From Spirogloea muscicola (Eukaryota > Streptophyta > Zygnematophyceae > Spirogloeales > Spirogloeaceae), in assembly GCA_009602725.1 (NCBI GenBank), contig WELB01000078.1, forward strand, positions 184,179 to 204,718: DNA of 20,540 nt. The letters run 5' to 3'. The notes below the pieces were generated by a model. The model did no database searches. It saw only the letters and a list, made by a program, of their open reading frames with translations, and was not told the DNA's origin. Position numbers and translations under genes: made by a program. The first letter of the stretch is position 1; each line of letters opens with the position of its first letter. This document shows, piece by piece, positions 11,043 through 20,540 of the stretch.

Positions 11043-14000
11043 TCACAAGAGCTTGTCCGCAAAAGTGGCATCTGGCTTGCTCTCGTATGAGCTGCTGAGC
11101 AGCTCCTTGTCAACGACCGCCCGCCTTGGCCCTGTGAAGCGGGCTCCTTTCATTCCCTTACCTTCTCGCAAACCACTCGGGCCTGACTTGCCGGCGCCTG
11201 CTCGCCGGCCCACAAAAGGCCGGCTCTGTGGGCGTGGCCGCCCAGGCAGCGGCGCCCGTCCCTCGACCGCCATAGCCACCACCTCAGGCTTCTTGTTGCT
11301 GTAGCGCTGAACTACCTTGCGGATTGCCGCGCTTACTGAGCGCTCAACTGTCACCAGCGACGCATCCTGCAGGATTGCATTTTAGCCCTCAAATCATTAC
11401 GTGCAGCCAGAGTAGTCCGCTTCCACTAGCCAAAAGCCTAACGATGAAACACCTACACCTTAACTATGTGAAAATACCGCATTCACCCTAAATTCAGTAG
11501 ATCCATACATCCTCAACAATGGGACCTGCACATGCCGCCGCTCTGACGACTTAGATGCTGTTTGCCCATGCAGCCACATGCAGAATCTGAGCGTTCACCT
11601 TGCGGCAGCTGGCAAGCGCAAAGTCAGCCGCACGCTGCATGACCTCTAGGAGCTTGCCACTGTCCACCCACAGGCACCGAGAGGTGACGCGCACAACGCC
11701 CTTCAATCCGTAGCTTTCACTATCATCTTCATCGTTGCCCGAGAGATCCTCGTCAAGCTCTGAGTCCAGCCCCGCTTCTGCCACCTCCTCGGGCTCGTCC
11801 CTTTGCAGCTCAATACTGCGATCAGAGCAATGCGTTGCAGTCCTCCTTGTCATTAGGTCCTGCTTTCTATGAGTGTGTTCTACTTACATCCCAAAAGCCA
11901 AGTCAACAAAACCCCTAAAATTTTGCAGAGGTCAGGAAGGGAAAGAATGTGCAGAATGAATGTGTAGATGAAGCCAATCATCGAAGCTCAGATGCATGAA
12001 AGGCAGCATCAGCAACAACTTCTTTGACAGAAGCCTCACCTTACGACAACAATGCCGTCAGAAGCAATCTGCATCCGCTCTTCAATGGCGAGGTCTGCCG
12101 CCGTGCCGAAGGCCTTGTCCCCGTCATTATACATCAACTGCAAAGGCAACCAATCGTCCATATGTCCACACCGCAGGAATTCAAGTCGTAAGCACATATC
12201 CAGTAAGGCTGATTGATGCCGGAAAGCTCCGGCCCACTTGGTGCTGCATAGTGGCAGCTGGATCCGGGTTGCTCACCTGGAGCTTTTCCCTGCCTAAAAT
12301 GGAGAAGCCATTGGAGAGCACCCGCCCGTTTCTCAACGGCGAGACACCCAGCATCTCACCATTCTTGATGACCTGCAGAGATAGTCGGGAAGGTGAGCTC
12401 TGTACTGAAAGGTAGCCAATCTGGCAAGCCCCTTGATGTCATGCATGCAGCCAATGTTTAAGTTTATGACTAACAGATCGTTATGTCAAGACACCCGCTT
12501 GTGGTGCGTGGTTCAAGTAGTGGCACCGTGGTGTGACGGATGCCCTGCCGTCGCGCGACCTGCTCGTGCTCCTTCATAAACGAGTACTCCCCATGCACCG
12601 GCAGGAAATGCTGGGGCTTGACCAACTGGATGACCTCCTCCTGGACGATGACAATGAATGCTTACTTGCAGTATGGCTCGCTTTGGGCTACGTAGAGAGA
12701 GAAGGTGGTGCAGCTTGCGTTCCTCGAGCCCCAGTGCCATTCTCTGCTTATATCAGAGGACCCCTAGCTTCGCTAAGTAGGGATTGAGCAGATGGTCTCT
12801 TACCTGCTCTCCTCGGTAGGCGTGCCCAGATGTATGCAGGTTTTGGTCGCGCCCCTGTACGATGGTGGAGCCAATCTCGGCTATCCTGTTGAACATCTTC
12901 ACAACCCGAGTCTCATTGCCGGGTATCATCTGCAGTGGAAGCCACATAGTAGGCAGAAGTAATTGGCTTTTGTCAGGCACCATGGGGATTGAAGTATCAA
13001 AAGTCAGAGCAGATAATAACAGCTGCCACCAGTGCTTGTGACGAGAATATGCAGCTACAATAGTCAGGACAAATGTGGGTTGCCAGTATGAAGCCAAGAG
13101 CGCTATAGCACCTTGGCAGCATAGAGTATCTTGTCATCTTTGTCTAACTTCAAAGCACGACTGCTGCCAAAGGAAGCCAAATTCAGAGCTGCTCTGGTTT
13201 CAGCCTGCACAACCTCAGAGCTGCATGATGAGCTGGAGCTTGTGCCAGGGCAGCAATAAGCAAGCAACTGAGGCCAAGTCCTAGACTCTACCGCACTTAT
13301 TCATGGAAAGAAGCTCCTAGGCTAGGAGCCTAGGGGCTAGGAGCATCCTGTACCTGGGAGCCAGTGGTCACCACGAGCAGGTCTCTTGGAGAATAAGATG
13401 ACATGTCCTCGGCTTTCACCTGCAAATTACAATCATGGCTGTATGGACTTACTTGAGCTGTAAGAAGATGTACAAGAGACCTGATTGAGCCAGCCCTTCA
13501 GTGCTGCCAATGTATTTTGTATGTACCTCTTCACCAAATGTTCGTCTGAGTAGCAGATAGCTCAAGCATAAAAGCATCAAGATGGTGCGTCGTGCTGACC
13601 AAGATGTTACGTGACATACCAGGATGCTTGGATCAAATGGAGCCTGGCCATCCTTGTGAGCTGCCTCTAAATAAGTGAGTAAGGACATCCCAATAAATAC
13701 CTGAAGGATAAAAGCAGCACATGCTTGACAACTTTGAAGCTTGCATATTTGGTAGATTTATCTGATACCCTCTTGAAACAGCGGAAATATAAATCTACCA
13801 CTTGTCGCTAACTTGACTAAGCAACTAGGACAGTGACTATTAATGCACAGGTATATCAAACCTCTTCAAGGCTAGTCTGTGCTTCATTAGGCCGTCTTAT
13901 CAGCAGCAAGCACTTGTCTTCTTTGACCCTTACACACTGCAGTATGGACCTGAATGTGTACAGCTCAAGAGCTAAGCCATAGAACCTAGTATGACTTGAC

Positions 14001-16539
14001 ACACAAGCTTTTGTTGTAACCCACATGTAAAAGCTGAAGCACAGACAGGGAAAAACAAGTCTGAATATTGCCTGAAGTCAACTCCTGGAAAGCCCGTTGA
14101 CTGCTTACCAGCTTTCTGCCAGAGACTTCGGCTGCGGCGCGAATGCTTCCTAGCCGGTGCACGTTGGAGGCAAACTGCGTGACAATGGCCCTACCATTGG
14201 CAGCCAGCACGTGGCGGATGAGCGCCTCCCTCACGTCAGACTCACTGGTGGTCCTCCCTGGGGACAGCGTGTTGGTGGAGTCGCTCATCATCTGAGATAA
14301 TGGATTCAGGGCACTGATCTACTGCTCAATTACAAGCTCACGAAAACAGCAACTAGGTCTTGTTCTCTATCTGCTATGCACATAGGCATTTGACTAATCA
14401 ACTACTTCCCATAGCATGCATGAGTAGGAGGAGAGCAGCTGTACATACTGTCTCCATATTGGCCAATACTGTATCATAATATCAGAATTGCCCACTTGGA
14501 AGTATTGAGCATTGAGAATGAGGCAGTATGTGCAATAAGGAACCACGGCTTCATATGCTGAAGGAAAAGAGGATGAATGACGTACCAGCGTTACTCCTTC
14601 CTTCTGAAGCTCCTCCATGGCAACGCGATCAAAGGCTTTACCATCAAGAGGATTCTCGTCAATCTGAGCCATCAAACTCCGAAAGTGGATTCAGCTGTGA
14701 TGTTTGTCTTTGCACTATTGTGCTTCAGCTTCAGCTTGCGGCAAAGGCTTGGAGGCCCATCTGCAAGTTGTCCTTACAGATATTTGATATACGTCCAAAG
14801 ACACGAGCTTCTACCACATCAAAGATCAAAATTGACAATTAAGAAGGGCACCAGTATCCGAATGATGAAAGACACCTTCCAATCGCCCGTGTGGAGAATG
14901 GTCCCGTCATCGCAGCGCATGACGAGCCCGCAGCAATCGGGAATGGAGTGTGTGACGCGGAGGGGTTCAACTTCAAATGGCCCTGCACGGAACTTCTTCT
15001 GCATTTGAATCTTCTTGCATCGGTCTGCCATGGGAAGGTTGAACTCCTTCAGCCTCCGCTTGATAAGCTGCATACATGAGAAGATGGTCGAACCAACAAC
15101 GTCATATAAACCCAATGTCAATTGTGACAAGTGGATTACTGCATTACACATGCTAATTCAGAGCAAGGATGCTGGGTTGCTCGACGCGGTTTCACTCTCA
15201 AACTCTGTGATGCAGGCTCACCTGCAAAGTGAAGCCGGTGGCATAGATAGGCGTCTTGGGGTCCAGTGCCGGCAGAACCTGCAAGAGCTCCAGCACAAGT
15301 CATGCCTGGCTGCTCAAAACTGCACTCTGTTTGCAGTCTCCAGTTCGACTTTTTGCAGTCAGACCCATTGATTGATTCACGAGGAGCCATAATCAGGAGC
15401 CTAATCAGAGAGCAACAAGGCCTCCACAACAACAGATGCTGGGTATGATTGCTAGTGCAGCTTGCTGGCTGACTGACTGGTTGTGGCTGGCGAGGCAGCG
15501 TGGCTCTCACCCAGGGAATGGCGCCAATGTGATCCTCATGACCGTGGGTGAAGATGACCGCCTCAATCTTATCGCGCCACCGATGGATGAAGTTGGTGTC
15601 GGGCAGCACCTTCTGGACCCCCAGCTCATCGTAGCTGCAGCTCATGCGCTCGCTCCGGTCAGCTCAGTCAGCTCTGCAGCAGGTTGAAAGTAGATCGCCA
15701 ACAACAACAGGACTGGCAGCATCATCCAGGCTTTAAAAGACGGGCTCTGTCAACCTGACTGAGGCGCTTAAGCACTGAAGGTGGTTGTTGTCAAGTTTAC
15801 TTATTGTAGAGTGATGGCTACTTGTGGTCCTTAGTGGCAGTGCGATGGGGCAATGCTCACTCGGGGAACATGAGCCCGGCGTCGATCATGATGTAGCGGT
15901 CATAGTGCCCGACGAGCATGCAGTGCATGCCAATCTCGCCGAGGCCGCCGATGGGCAGCACGCGCAGCGGGGGCCCGTCGGCGCCCTCGTGGAACTGCTG
16001 CATCTTGCGCTGCACTCGGTCGTCCATGCTGCGGTGTGCGCCCTCGGAGCTGCCGCCAGACGGCCGCGCCTTCCGATAGGTGGTGCTGCTGCTGCCTGCC
16101 AGCGTCGATCAAACTTTGTAACTTACATTTCTTTGATATCTATATACCTATATATACTCTTCTCTTTTGATATATATAAATATACATATACATATATGTG
16201 TTACGGTTTATTATGCAATTGTGAAAGAGCAAAAGCAAGAACAACTTGGATGCCTGCAGTAATTGTGACCGCAGTGAAGGCGGCGGGGGCAACTGCGAGG
16301 CCTCAGTCTCAGGGCGGCTCAGAACGGCCCGTCGGAGCACCTTGCTTGTCGGTGGAGCTCCTGTAAATTGAAGCCGACGCCGCGACCCGGGGAGTCCCGG
16401 AGCGGCCACCACCGACGCTGGCCCCGTCGCCCCAAGGGTCGCCGCCGTCGCGTCCTCCATTGGCGTGCCCGCTGAGCGAGCGGCCAACGTGCATCGACGG
16501 GGCCGCCAACGCCGCCGGCGCCGCCACCATGGCTACCAT
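11043..16539 (-). CDS. RNJ: RNase J, metallo-beta-lactamase/beta-CASP ribonuclease, probably plastid
   Basis: RNase J is a zinc-dependent 5'-3' exo- and endoribonuclease; the plant form processes plastid RNA and limits antisense RNA. Exons in coding order are 16539-16341, 16095-15861, 15634-15511, 15278-15222, 15067-14876, 14663-14586, 14291-14109, 13700-13620, 13419-13354, 13204-13112, 12929-12804, 12640-12527, 12372-12277, 12137-12040, 11815-11599 and 11366-11043, giving 760 aa with every junction in phase. Catalytic motifs are intact: IMIDAG, THGHEDH (H175, H177, D179, H180), RVTHS (H245), HTGDWK (D267), SDSTN (D299), TSGHA (H472) and LPVHGE (H494). Residues 1-66 are Ala/Gly/Arg/Ser-rich with few acidic residues, like a transit peptide. 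An in-frame TGA upstream supports the ATG at 16539; exon 1 rests on phase and composition, and an internal ATG lies at 16027. An acidic insert (587-615) precedes the C-terminal domain. The tail is short and basic, without the Myb-like domain of land-plant RNJ. It is divergent from YJU2B. Confidence 0.95.
13313..13344. repeat. Nested palindromic CTAGGAGC repeats in an RNase J intron
   Basis: GCTCCTAG (13313-13320) and CTAGGAGC (13322-13329) form a perfect 8-bp inverted repeat around one base. They are followed by another CTAGGAGC ending at 13344. The structure lies just past the donor-side exon 13354-13419, within the intron 13205-13353. Confidence 0.8.
16135..16200. repeat. TA-rich microsatellite-like tract in RNase J intron 1
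   Basis: About 65 bases of mostly TATA/CATA steps (GATATCTATATA, then ATATATAAATATACATATA) stand out sharply from the GC-rich surroundings. It lies in the modelled intron 16096-16340 between the transit-peptide exon and the first catalytic-domain exon. Confidence 0.85.
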
Positions 16540-16851
16540 GCGGCTGCTTGGCGGCAGCCGCCTTCACGAGGCCGTCATCGCCGCGGTGTCCACGGGAGCC
16601 AATACCACGCCTAACGGCGTTGTCTCATCCGGCGCGCCACGCAGCCCCGCCGTGCGCCCTAGCCCGCACCCCGCGGCGGCGTGGTCGCCATGGCGGCGGC
16701 GGCGGCGGCGCCGCGACGGGGCGGCAGGCGCGGACTCGAGAATGGTTGAGGCGACCGCTGAAGGGTTTGGGGCTTTAGGAGTGTGGTGGCAGCGGCGCGC
16801 AACAATCCTACTCAGCGAGTGATTGTTCTGCGGTGCACCCATGTGTCGCCC

Positions 16852-16958
16852 GAGACGGCGGCAGGAAGAAGGACCGTCTCAGGAGACGGCCACTTCCACT
16901 TGATGGGCGGGCGGGAGTAGCCCAGTAGGTCTCCCGCTTCGCTGGCCGTCTCGAGACG
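16852..16958. promoter_or_regulatory. Cluster of GAGACG palindromes, candidate binding sites
   Basis: GAGACGG occurs at 16852-16858 and 16883-16889, CCGTCTC at 16874-16880 and 16946-16952, and GAGACG at 16953-16958. Two pairs are arranged as palindromes: CCGTCTC-AG-GAGACGG (16874-16889) and the perfect 12-mer CGTCTCGAGACG (16947-16958). Five copies within 107 bases between divergent genes suggest a dimeric regulator's site; no factor is named. Confidence 0.45.
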
Positions 16959-17089
16959 AACGGCTTTCCTTGCGACTTTGCTGGGACGCCGCCTCGGTCC
17001 GCCAGGCCTCCCGCTGTCGCCAAGTTCGCCCGTCAAAGCCCCTCGCCCCCTTTGAGAGATCTCCGTCGTCGTGCTTGTGTTGCTAACTT

Positions 17090-17112
17090 CTTCAGTACTT
17101 GTGGTACTGAAG
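17090..17112. repeat. Perfect 9-bp inverted repeat, 5-base loop
   Basis: The arms CTTCAGTAC (17090-17098) and GTACTGAAG (17104-17112) flank TTGTG, about 245 bases upstream of the YJU2B ATG. It could be a promoter site or, if transcribed, a 5' UTR hairpin. Confidence 0.8.
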
Positions 17113-17240
17113 TCCCCCTTCCCCACGGTCTTAGCTTCATCCTAGGCCCCCGTCGCATTGGGCTTCGCTCCGTGTAGCCCCGGTCTTTGCACTAGCTTTG
17201 CCCGACAAGAGCATCGGCTCACGTTAGAGAAGAAACGGCT

Positions 17241-17241
17241 N

Positions 17242-17272
<31 letters not shown>
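17241..17272 (+). repeat. (GGC)10 run next to an ambiguous base, upstream of YJU2B
   Basis: An N at 17241 is followed by ten GGC units and one G, about 85 bases upstream of the YJU2B start codon, probably in its 5' UTR. True repeat length is uncertain because of the N. Confidence 0.85.
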
Positions 17273-17355
17273 TCGCTGCGTGCGGGAGGCGCCGTCGGCT
17301 CCTCCCTCTCTGAAGGCCGTGTGAAGCGCTAGGGCTGCTCTGCTGAGGCGCCGCC

Positions 17356-19996
17356 ATGGTGAGCCCGAAAGGCGCCGCCGCTCGCTCGCGGACGCGCCGC
17401 CAGCCGGTGCCGCCGCTGGCGTGCCGCCGTGAGGGCTCTCGAGCCCGACGCCCCGGCTGCACTTTGCTTGTCGTGGCACTGATGCCGGCTGTGCCTGCTC
17501 TGCCTTACGCAGTCGACGCTCGCGGCGGCCAGGGCCGACAACTTCTACTACCCGCCGGAATGGACGCCCGACAAGGTGAGCCGAGTCCCGAGTCCATCTA
17601 ATGGGCGCCCCTGACCATTGGACACTGCCAGTGCCCTATCTAGCTTCGGTCTTCATCCCTGGCGTGCGCCCGATGGGTTTCTGCGCCTTTGCACCGCTGC
17701 TTGGCGCAAACGGTGGCTCTGCCCCTCCTGCGTCGTCTCAGTCACAGGTCGCATGCCGTCTTCGGTCGCGTCCAAGTGGCGGATGCTCGAACAGGTCAAG
17801 TGAGCTTAAGGGTCTTTCTGCATCGGCCTGCAGGGTGGTCTGAACAAGTTCCAAGGCCAGCATCCGTTACGGGAGCGCGCCAAGAAGATTGGAGAGGGCA
17901 TTCTCGTCATCAGGTGTGCATTTTCGCTCAGGCCAGGCTGGACTAGAGCGTTGCATCAGTAGCCTGCTTAGACGCTGAGCCCGTGGCGCGCTGCTCATTG
18001 CCATGTCGCCGCTGCTTGTTAAAGCAAATTCCACCATACTGCTGGAAGACTTTTCTTAGTACCAGCGTCCAACACTTCGGGACCTTGCATGCCATGTATG
18101 GAGATGCGATTGAGGTCAGCAGAGGATGACTTGGTCGCCACGCTCGTGGTGCGCAGATTCGAGACGCCCTTCAACATCTGGTGTGGCGGATGCCGCTCTA
18201 TGATAGCCAAAGGCGTGCGCTTCAATGCTGAGAAGAAGCAAGTCGGCAACTACTACTCAACAAAGGTTGGTCTTTCAGTCTGCGCAAGCCACTATCTGAA
18301 AGCTGTCCTTGTTAACATGCTTACCGTGTCAAGTTGGCATCCGCAATAGCATCACTGAGCAGTACTTGTTCGAAGTATCAACATCCAGGCAAAGGCATGC
18401 ATATAGAGCAATCAGTGCTGGTTTTGCATCCAGCTCCTGAGCAGAGTCGCTGTCCTCTCTCTCATCTAGACTAGCACCTAGGGATTGGTGCGCGCTGCTT
18501 ACACTGGTCTTCATCACTTGCTGCACAGATATGGAGCTTCAAGATGAGAGCCCCATGCTGTGGTCAAGAGATTGAGATCAGGACCAACCCACAAAAATGT
18601 GACTATGAAGTGGTGAGCCTTCTCTTGCAGGTCGTTTCTAGTGGAGTAGAGAGGTACTTGTTGCGACTGCAGTAACACCAGTAACGTGTAATATGTAAGA
18701 GCTGAGCTCGCACATTGTCTTTGTTCCTTCTATGGAGTCTGTAAGACAGATGATTGCTATTTCAGAGCACGAATGCTGTAATCCTTTCAAGAAAGCCAGC
18801 AAACCACTTCATCTCAACGAGAACCAGTACATACGATTGTAGCATCTCACACGATGGCGCCTCACCTCCCCTTTGCTCTGCTTGTTGTGACAGACAAGTG
18901 GGGCTGAGCGCAAGCAAGAGGACTTCGACCCCGACGATGCAGAAACAATGGTTCTTCCAGACACACAGGGTAGACATCTTCCCCTGGTTTTATCATCCTG
19001 AATAACAAGCTTGTTACAGCCTTTGTATGGACTCTGCGTGCTTCCTCTGCTGAACACATTTGGGGTAGACTATGAGGTCGAATGCACGATGACTGGAATG
19101 GTTGGCGTATGGTGCTTTGGCAGAGAAGGAGAAGCTCTTGGACCCATTGTACAGACTAGAGCATGGCGGGGAGGACAAGCGTAGAGCCAAGGAAGCGGAG
19201 CCGCTGCTTACCAGGCTGCAGAAAGTGACTGACGTCAGGCATGCCGACCCGTACTCCCTCAACAAGGAGCTGAGGGCTCAGCTTCGGGTATGTGAACTGC
19301 ATGGGAACGCCCGCTGCTCGCTTGTTGATCCATGTTGGTCCGTTGCACAATTGCTGTCAAGCTCATGTCAACTTTGATACATGAAGCTTGGCATCCCTCT
19401 ACGCCATCCGCATGTTGTGTTGACACCCTGAGTACACTTCTCCTAGTGCCCATTGGATGCTTGAAGGACAAGTGCGTCATGTTTGCTATTAATAGCCGGT
19501 GCCCAAGTCAGTAATATGCCCGCTGGATACTGCCCTTGTTTGTCAGGCACAAAAGAAACGGGTGGTAGAGGAGGAAGCCGATGCACGAAGAAGAGGACTC
19601 GGCATTCGACTCCTTCCAGAGTCGCCTGATGACTTGCAGGCAGCTTCGCATGCCAAGTTCCGCACAAAATTTGAGCGAAACCTCAGGAACAAGCGTGCAA
19701 TGATCAGAGCGTCCTCCATCTTCTCCCCCAGCACCCCCTCGACCTCACGCTCAAAAGAGGATGCTTCCACCCCGCCGATACCACCTTCACAGACGCCAGC
19801 TCCACTTTCTGAGCGAAGACGAAGTGCAGACGGTGCAGGCAAGCAGCTGGCACTTGTTGCAAAGAAACGGCAGGTGGATGCCGCCGGAGCGATGGACTTG
19901 CTCAGTGGCCAATTGCACCCGTCCTCCAAGTCCGTAGCTCCGTCACTAGGAATTAGGAAGCGGAGAGTCGCCTTTAGGCCAGTGCTTGCTGTTTGA
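17356..19996 (+). CDS. YJU2B: YJU2B (CCDC130/CWC16 family) splicing factor
   Basis: CWC16-family proteins are nuclear spliceosome-associated factors; the paralogue Yju2 promotes the first splicing step, while the role of the CCDC130 branch is less defined. Exons are 17356-17358, 17513-17575, 17834-17913, 18157-18265, 18529-18612, 18894-18969, 19124-19287 and 19547-19996, giving 342 aa. The first coding exon is only ATG, followed by GTGAGC; joining it to exon 2 gives MSTLAAARADNFYYPPEW, matching the plant start. Then come LNKFQGQHPLRERAKKI, the zinc-binding region (C58 and C61 in IWCGGC, C95/C96, NPQKCDYEV), NAEKKQVGNYYSTK, the helical LDPLYRLEHGGEDKRR and ADPYSLNKELRAQLR stretches, and a Ser/Pro/Thr-rich tail with LGIRKRR near the end. 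CCDC130/YJU2B rather than YJU2 is chosen from the YYPPEW start and SGAERKQEDF. All borders are GT-AG and in phase. A TGTAA signal follows 27 bases after the stop. Confidence 0.95.
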
Positions 19997-20022
19997 TGCC
20001 GCCGCTCAGCTGTACAGTAGCA

Positions 20023-20027
20023 TGTAA
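20023..20027 (+). terminator. Poly(A) signal TGTAA for YJU2B
   Basis: TGTAA starts 27 bases after the TGA stop of YJU2B. It matches the chlorophyte signal but would give an unusually short 3' UTR, so the downstream copy at 20380 may be used instead or as well. Confidence 0.5.
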
Positions 20028-20379
20028 TGTTTGAATGCATGTATATTGTTTCCTCCAGCCCTGCTGATGCAGACGCACATCCTGCACTGCCTGATTCTAG
20101 CAGTAAAGTGAGTCACAAGGCCTACTCTTCTGTATCAGCATTCTGCAAGCTCTTAGTGCAAAAGAGACGTGATCAAGCTTAGAGCAATTCCTTTAATCCT
20201 CAATTCTCAGTTCGCTCTTGTCATGTTTCAATCATTTGTAGGAACTTCGGACAGCCCAAAGGAAAGGGTGCATTCAGGGGCATGGCTCACTCGCCGCACA
20301 ACACATTGTGGCTGCCCCTTAAATAGTGGCAGTAAGTGCAGTAGTTAGTGTTAGAGAAACAAGACAATTTGGGTGTGTG

Positions 20380-20384
20380 TGTAA
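20380..20384 (+). terminator. Second TGTAA, possible distal poly(A) signal
   Basis: TGTAA occurs within a GT-rich run, 58 bases after the TAA that closes the exon-like block 20242-20322. It could end a longer YJU2B transcript or be a chance match in the GT repeat. Confidence 0.3.
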
Positions 20385-20540
20385 GAGTGTCAGCAATTTA
20401 ATCTCGTGGAGAGCCGTGAGAGCATGACATAGATAGAGGAATCAGGGGGTTTGGGGCGAGAGAGCAACACAGGAACAAAGCTTGAGGCAAATAAGGGGGG
20501 GGATGGAGAGTTTGCGAGCGAGTAGGAAGCGGATAGGTGG

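Larger units (their letters stand above)
16540..17355. promoter_or_regulatory. Divergent promoter region between RNase J and YJU2B
   Basis: These 816 bases separate two start codons pointing away from each other, so both promoters and 5' UTRs should be here. I saw no clear TATA box. Distinct elements are a cluster of GAGACG/CGTCTC sites (16852-16958), a 9-bp hairpin (17090-17112) and a GGC run with an ambiguous base (17241-17272). A further GGC-rich tract is at about 16693-16712. ORFs crossing the region look like GC-driven chance frames. Confidence 0.6.
19997..20540. other. 3' flank of YJU2B with two exon-like blocks
   Basis: The first 25 bases or so are 3' UTR up to a TGTAA. Beyond it, 20059-20107 is bounded by TTTCCTCCAG and the perfect donor GTGAGT, and 20242-20322 starts after TTTGTAG and runs open to a TAA. 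A second TGTAA follows at 20380-20384. The last 150 bases are purine-rich, with a G run at 20496-20502, and show nothing recognisable. Confidence 0.45.

Noticed and set aside
16548-16842. Plus and minus ORFs in the RNase J/YJU2B intergenic region
   Set aside because: They are mutually overlapping GC-rich frames. The minus frames are separated from RNase J exon 1 by an in-frame stop.
17356-17601. 81-codon ORF read straight on from the YJU2B ATG
   Set aside because: It runs through GTGAGC into intron sequence. Splicing to 17513 instead gives the conserved protein start.

Overview
The window looks like nuclear DNA of a green alga (Chlorophyta). The protein-coding genes are GC-rich and cut into many short exons by introns of roughly 100-400 bases. 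Proteins read most like their plant versions, including a plant-type PUX1, a plastid-type RNase J and a YJU2B that begins like plant copies. TGTAA, the usual chlorophyte poly(A) signal, lies just past two of the genes. No prokaryotic layout, CRISPR array, rRNA or tRNA was seen. Two single ambiguous bases each sit against a GGC-rich run and suggest a draft assembly.

From left to right: (1) 121-2269, plus strand, the 3' seven exons of RUVBL1 (Pontin), whose 5' part lies outside the window. (2) 2661-4382, minus strand, a complete 7-exon PUX1/ASPSCR1-like UBX protein, convergent with RUVBL1, containing one GC-AG intron. (3) 4383-7652, a 3.3 kb gene-poor stretch with hairpins, a tandem repeat, a pair of diverged direct repeats and one exon-like ORF. 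(4) 7653-9194, minus strand, a 4-exon gene for an unrecognised, probably plastid protein with a helical middle and two C-terminal hydrophobic segments. (5) 9195-11042, a gene-poor stretch. (6) 11043-16539, minus strand, a complete 16-exon RNase J (760 aa in my model) with a transit-peptide-like N-terminus. (7) 16540-17355, a divergent promoter region with repeated GAGACG palindromes and a GGC run. (8) 17356-19996, plus strand, a complete 8-exon YJU2B (CCDC130/CWC16) splicing factor whose first coding exon is only the ATG. (9) 19997-20540, a short tail with two exon-like blocks and a second TGTAA.

The genes do not form a pathway. RUVBL1 and PUX1 concern AAA+ machines (the INO80/SWR1/R2TP complexes and CDC48), RNase J acts on plastid RNA, and YJU2B acts in the spliceosome. 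Exon boundaries were worked out by hand from splice signals, reading phase and remembered protein families; every coding total closes in frame. I found no clear new biological system. The unrecognised gene at 7653-9194 and the palindrome cluster at 16852-16958 are the best leads.
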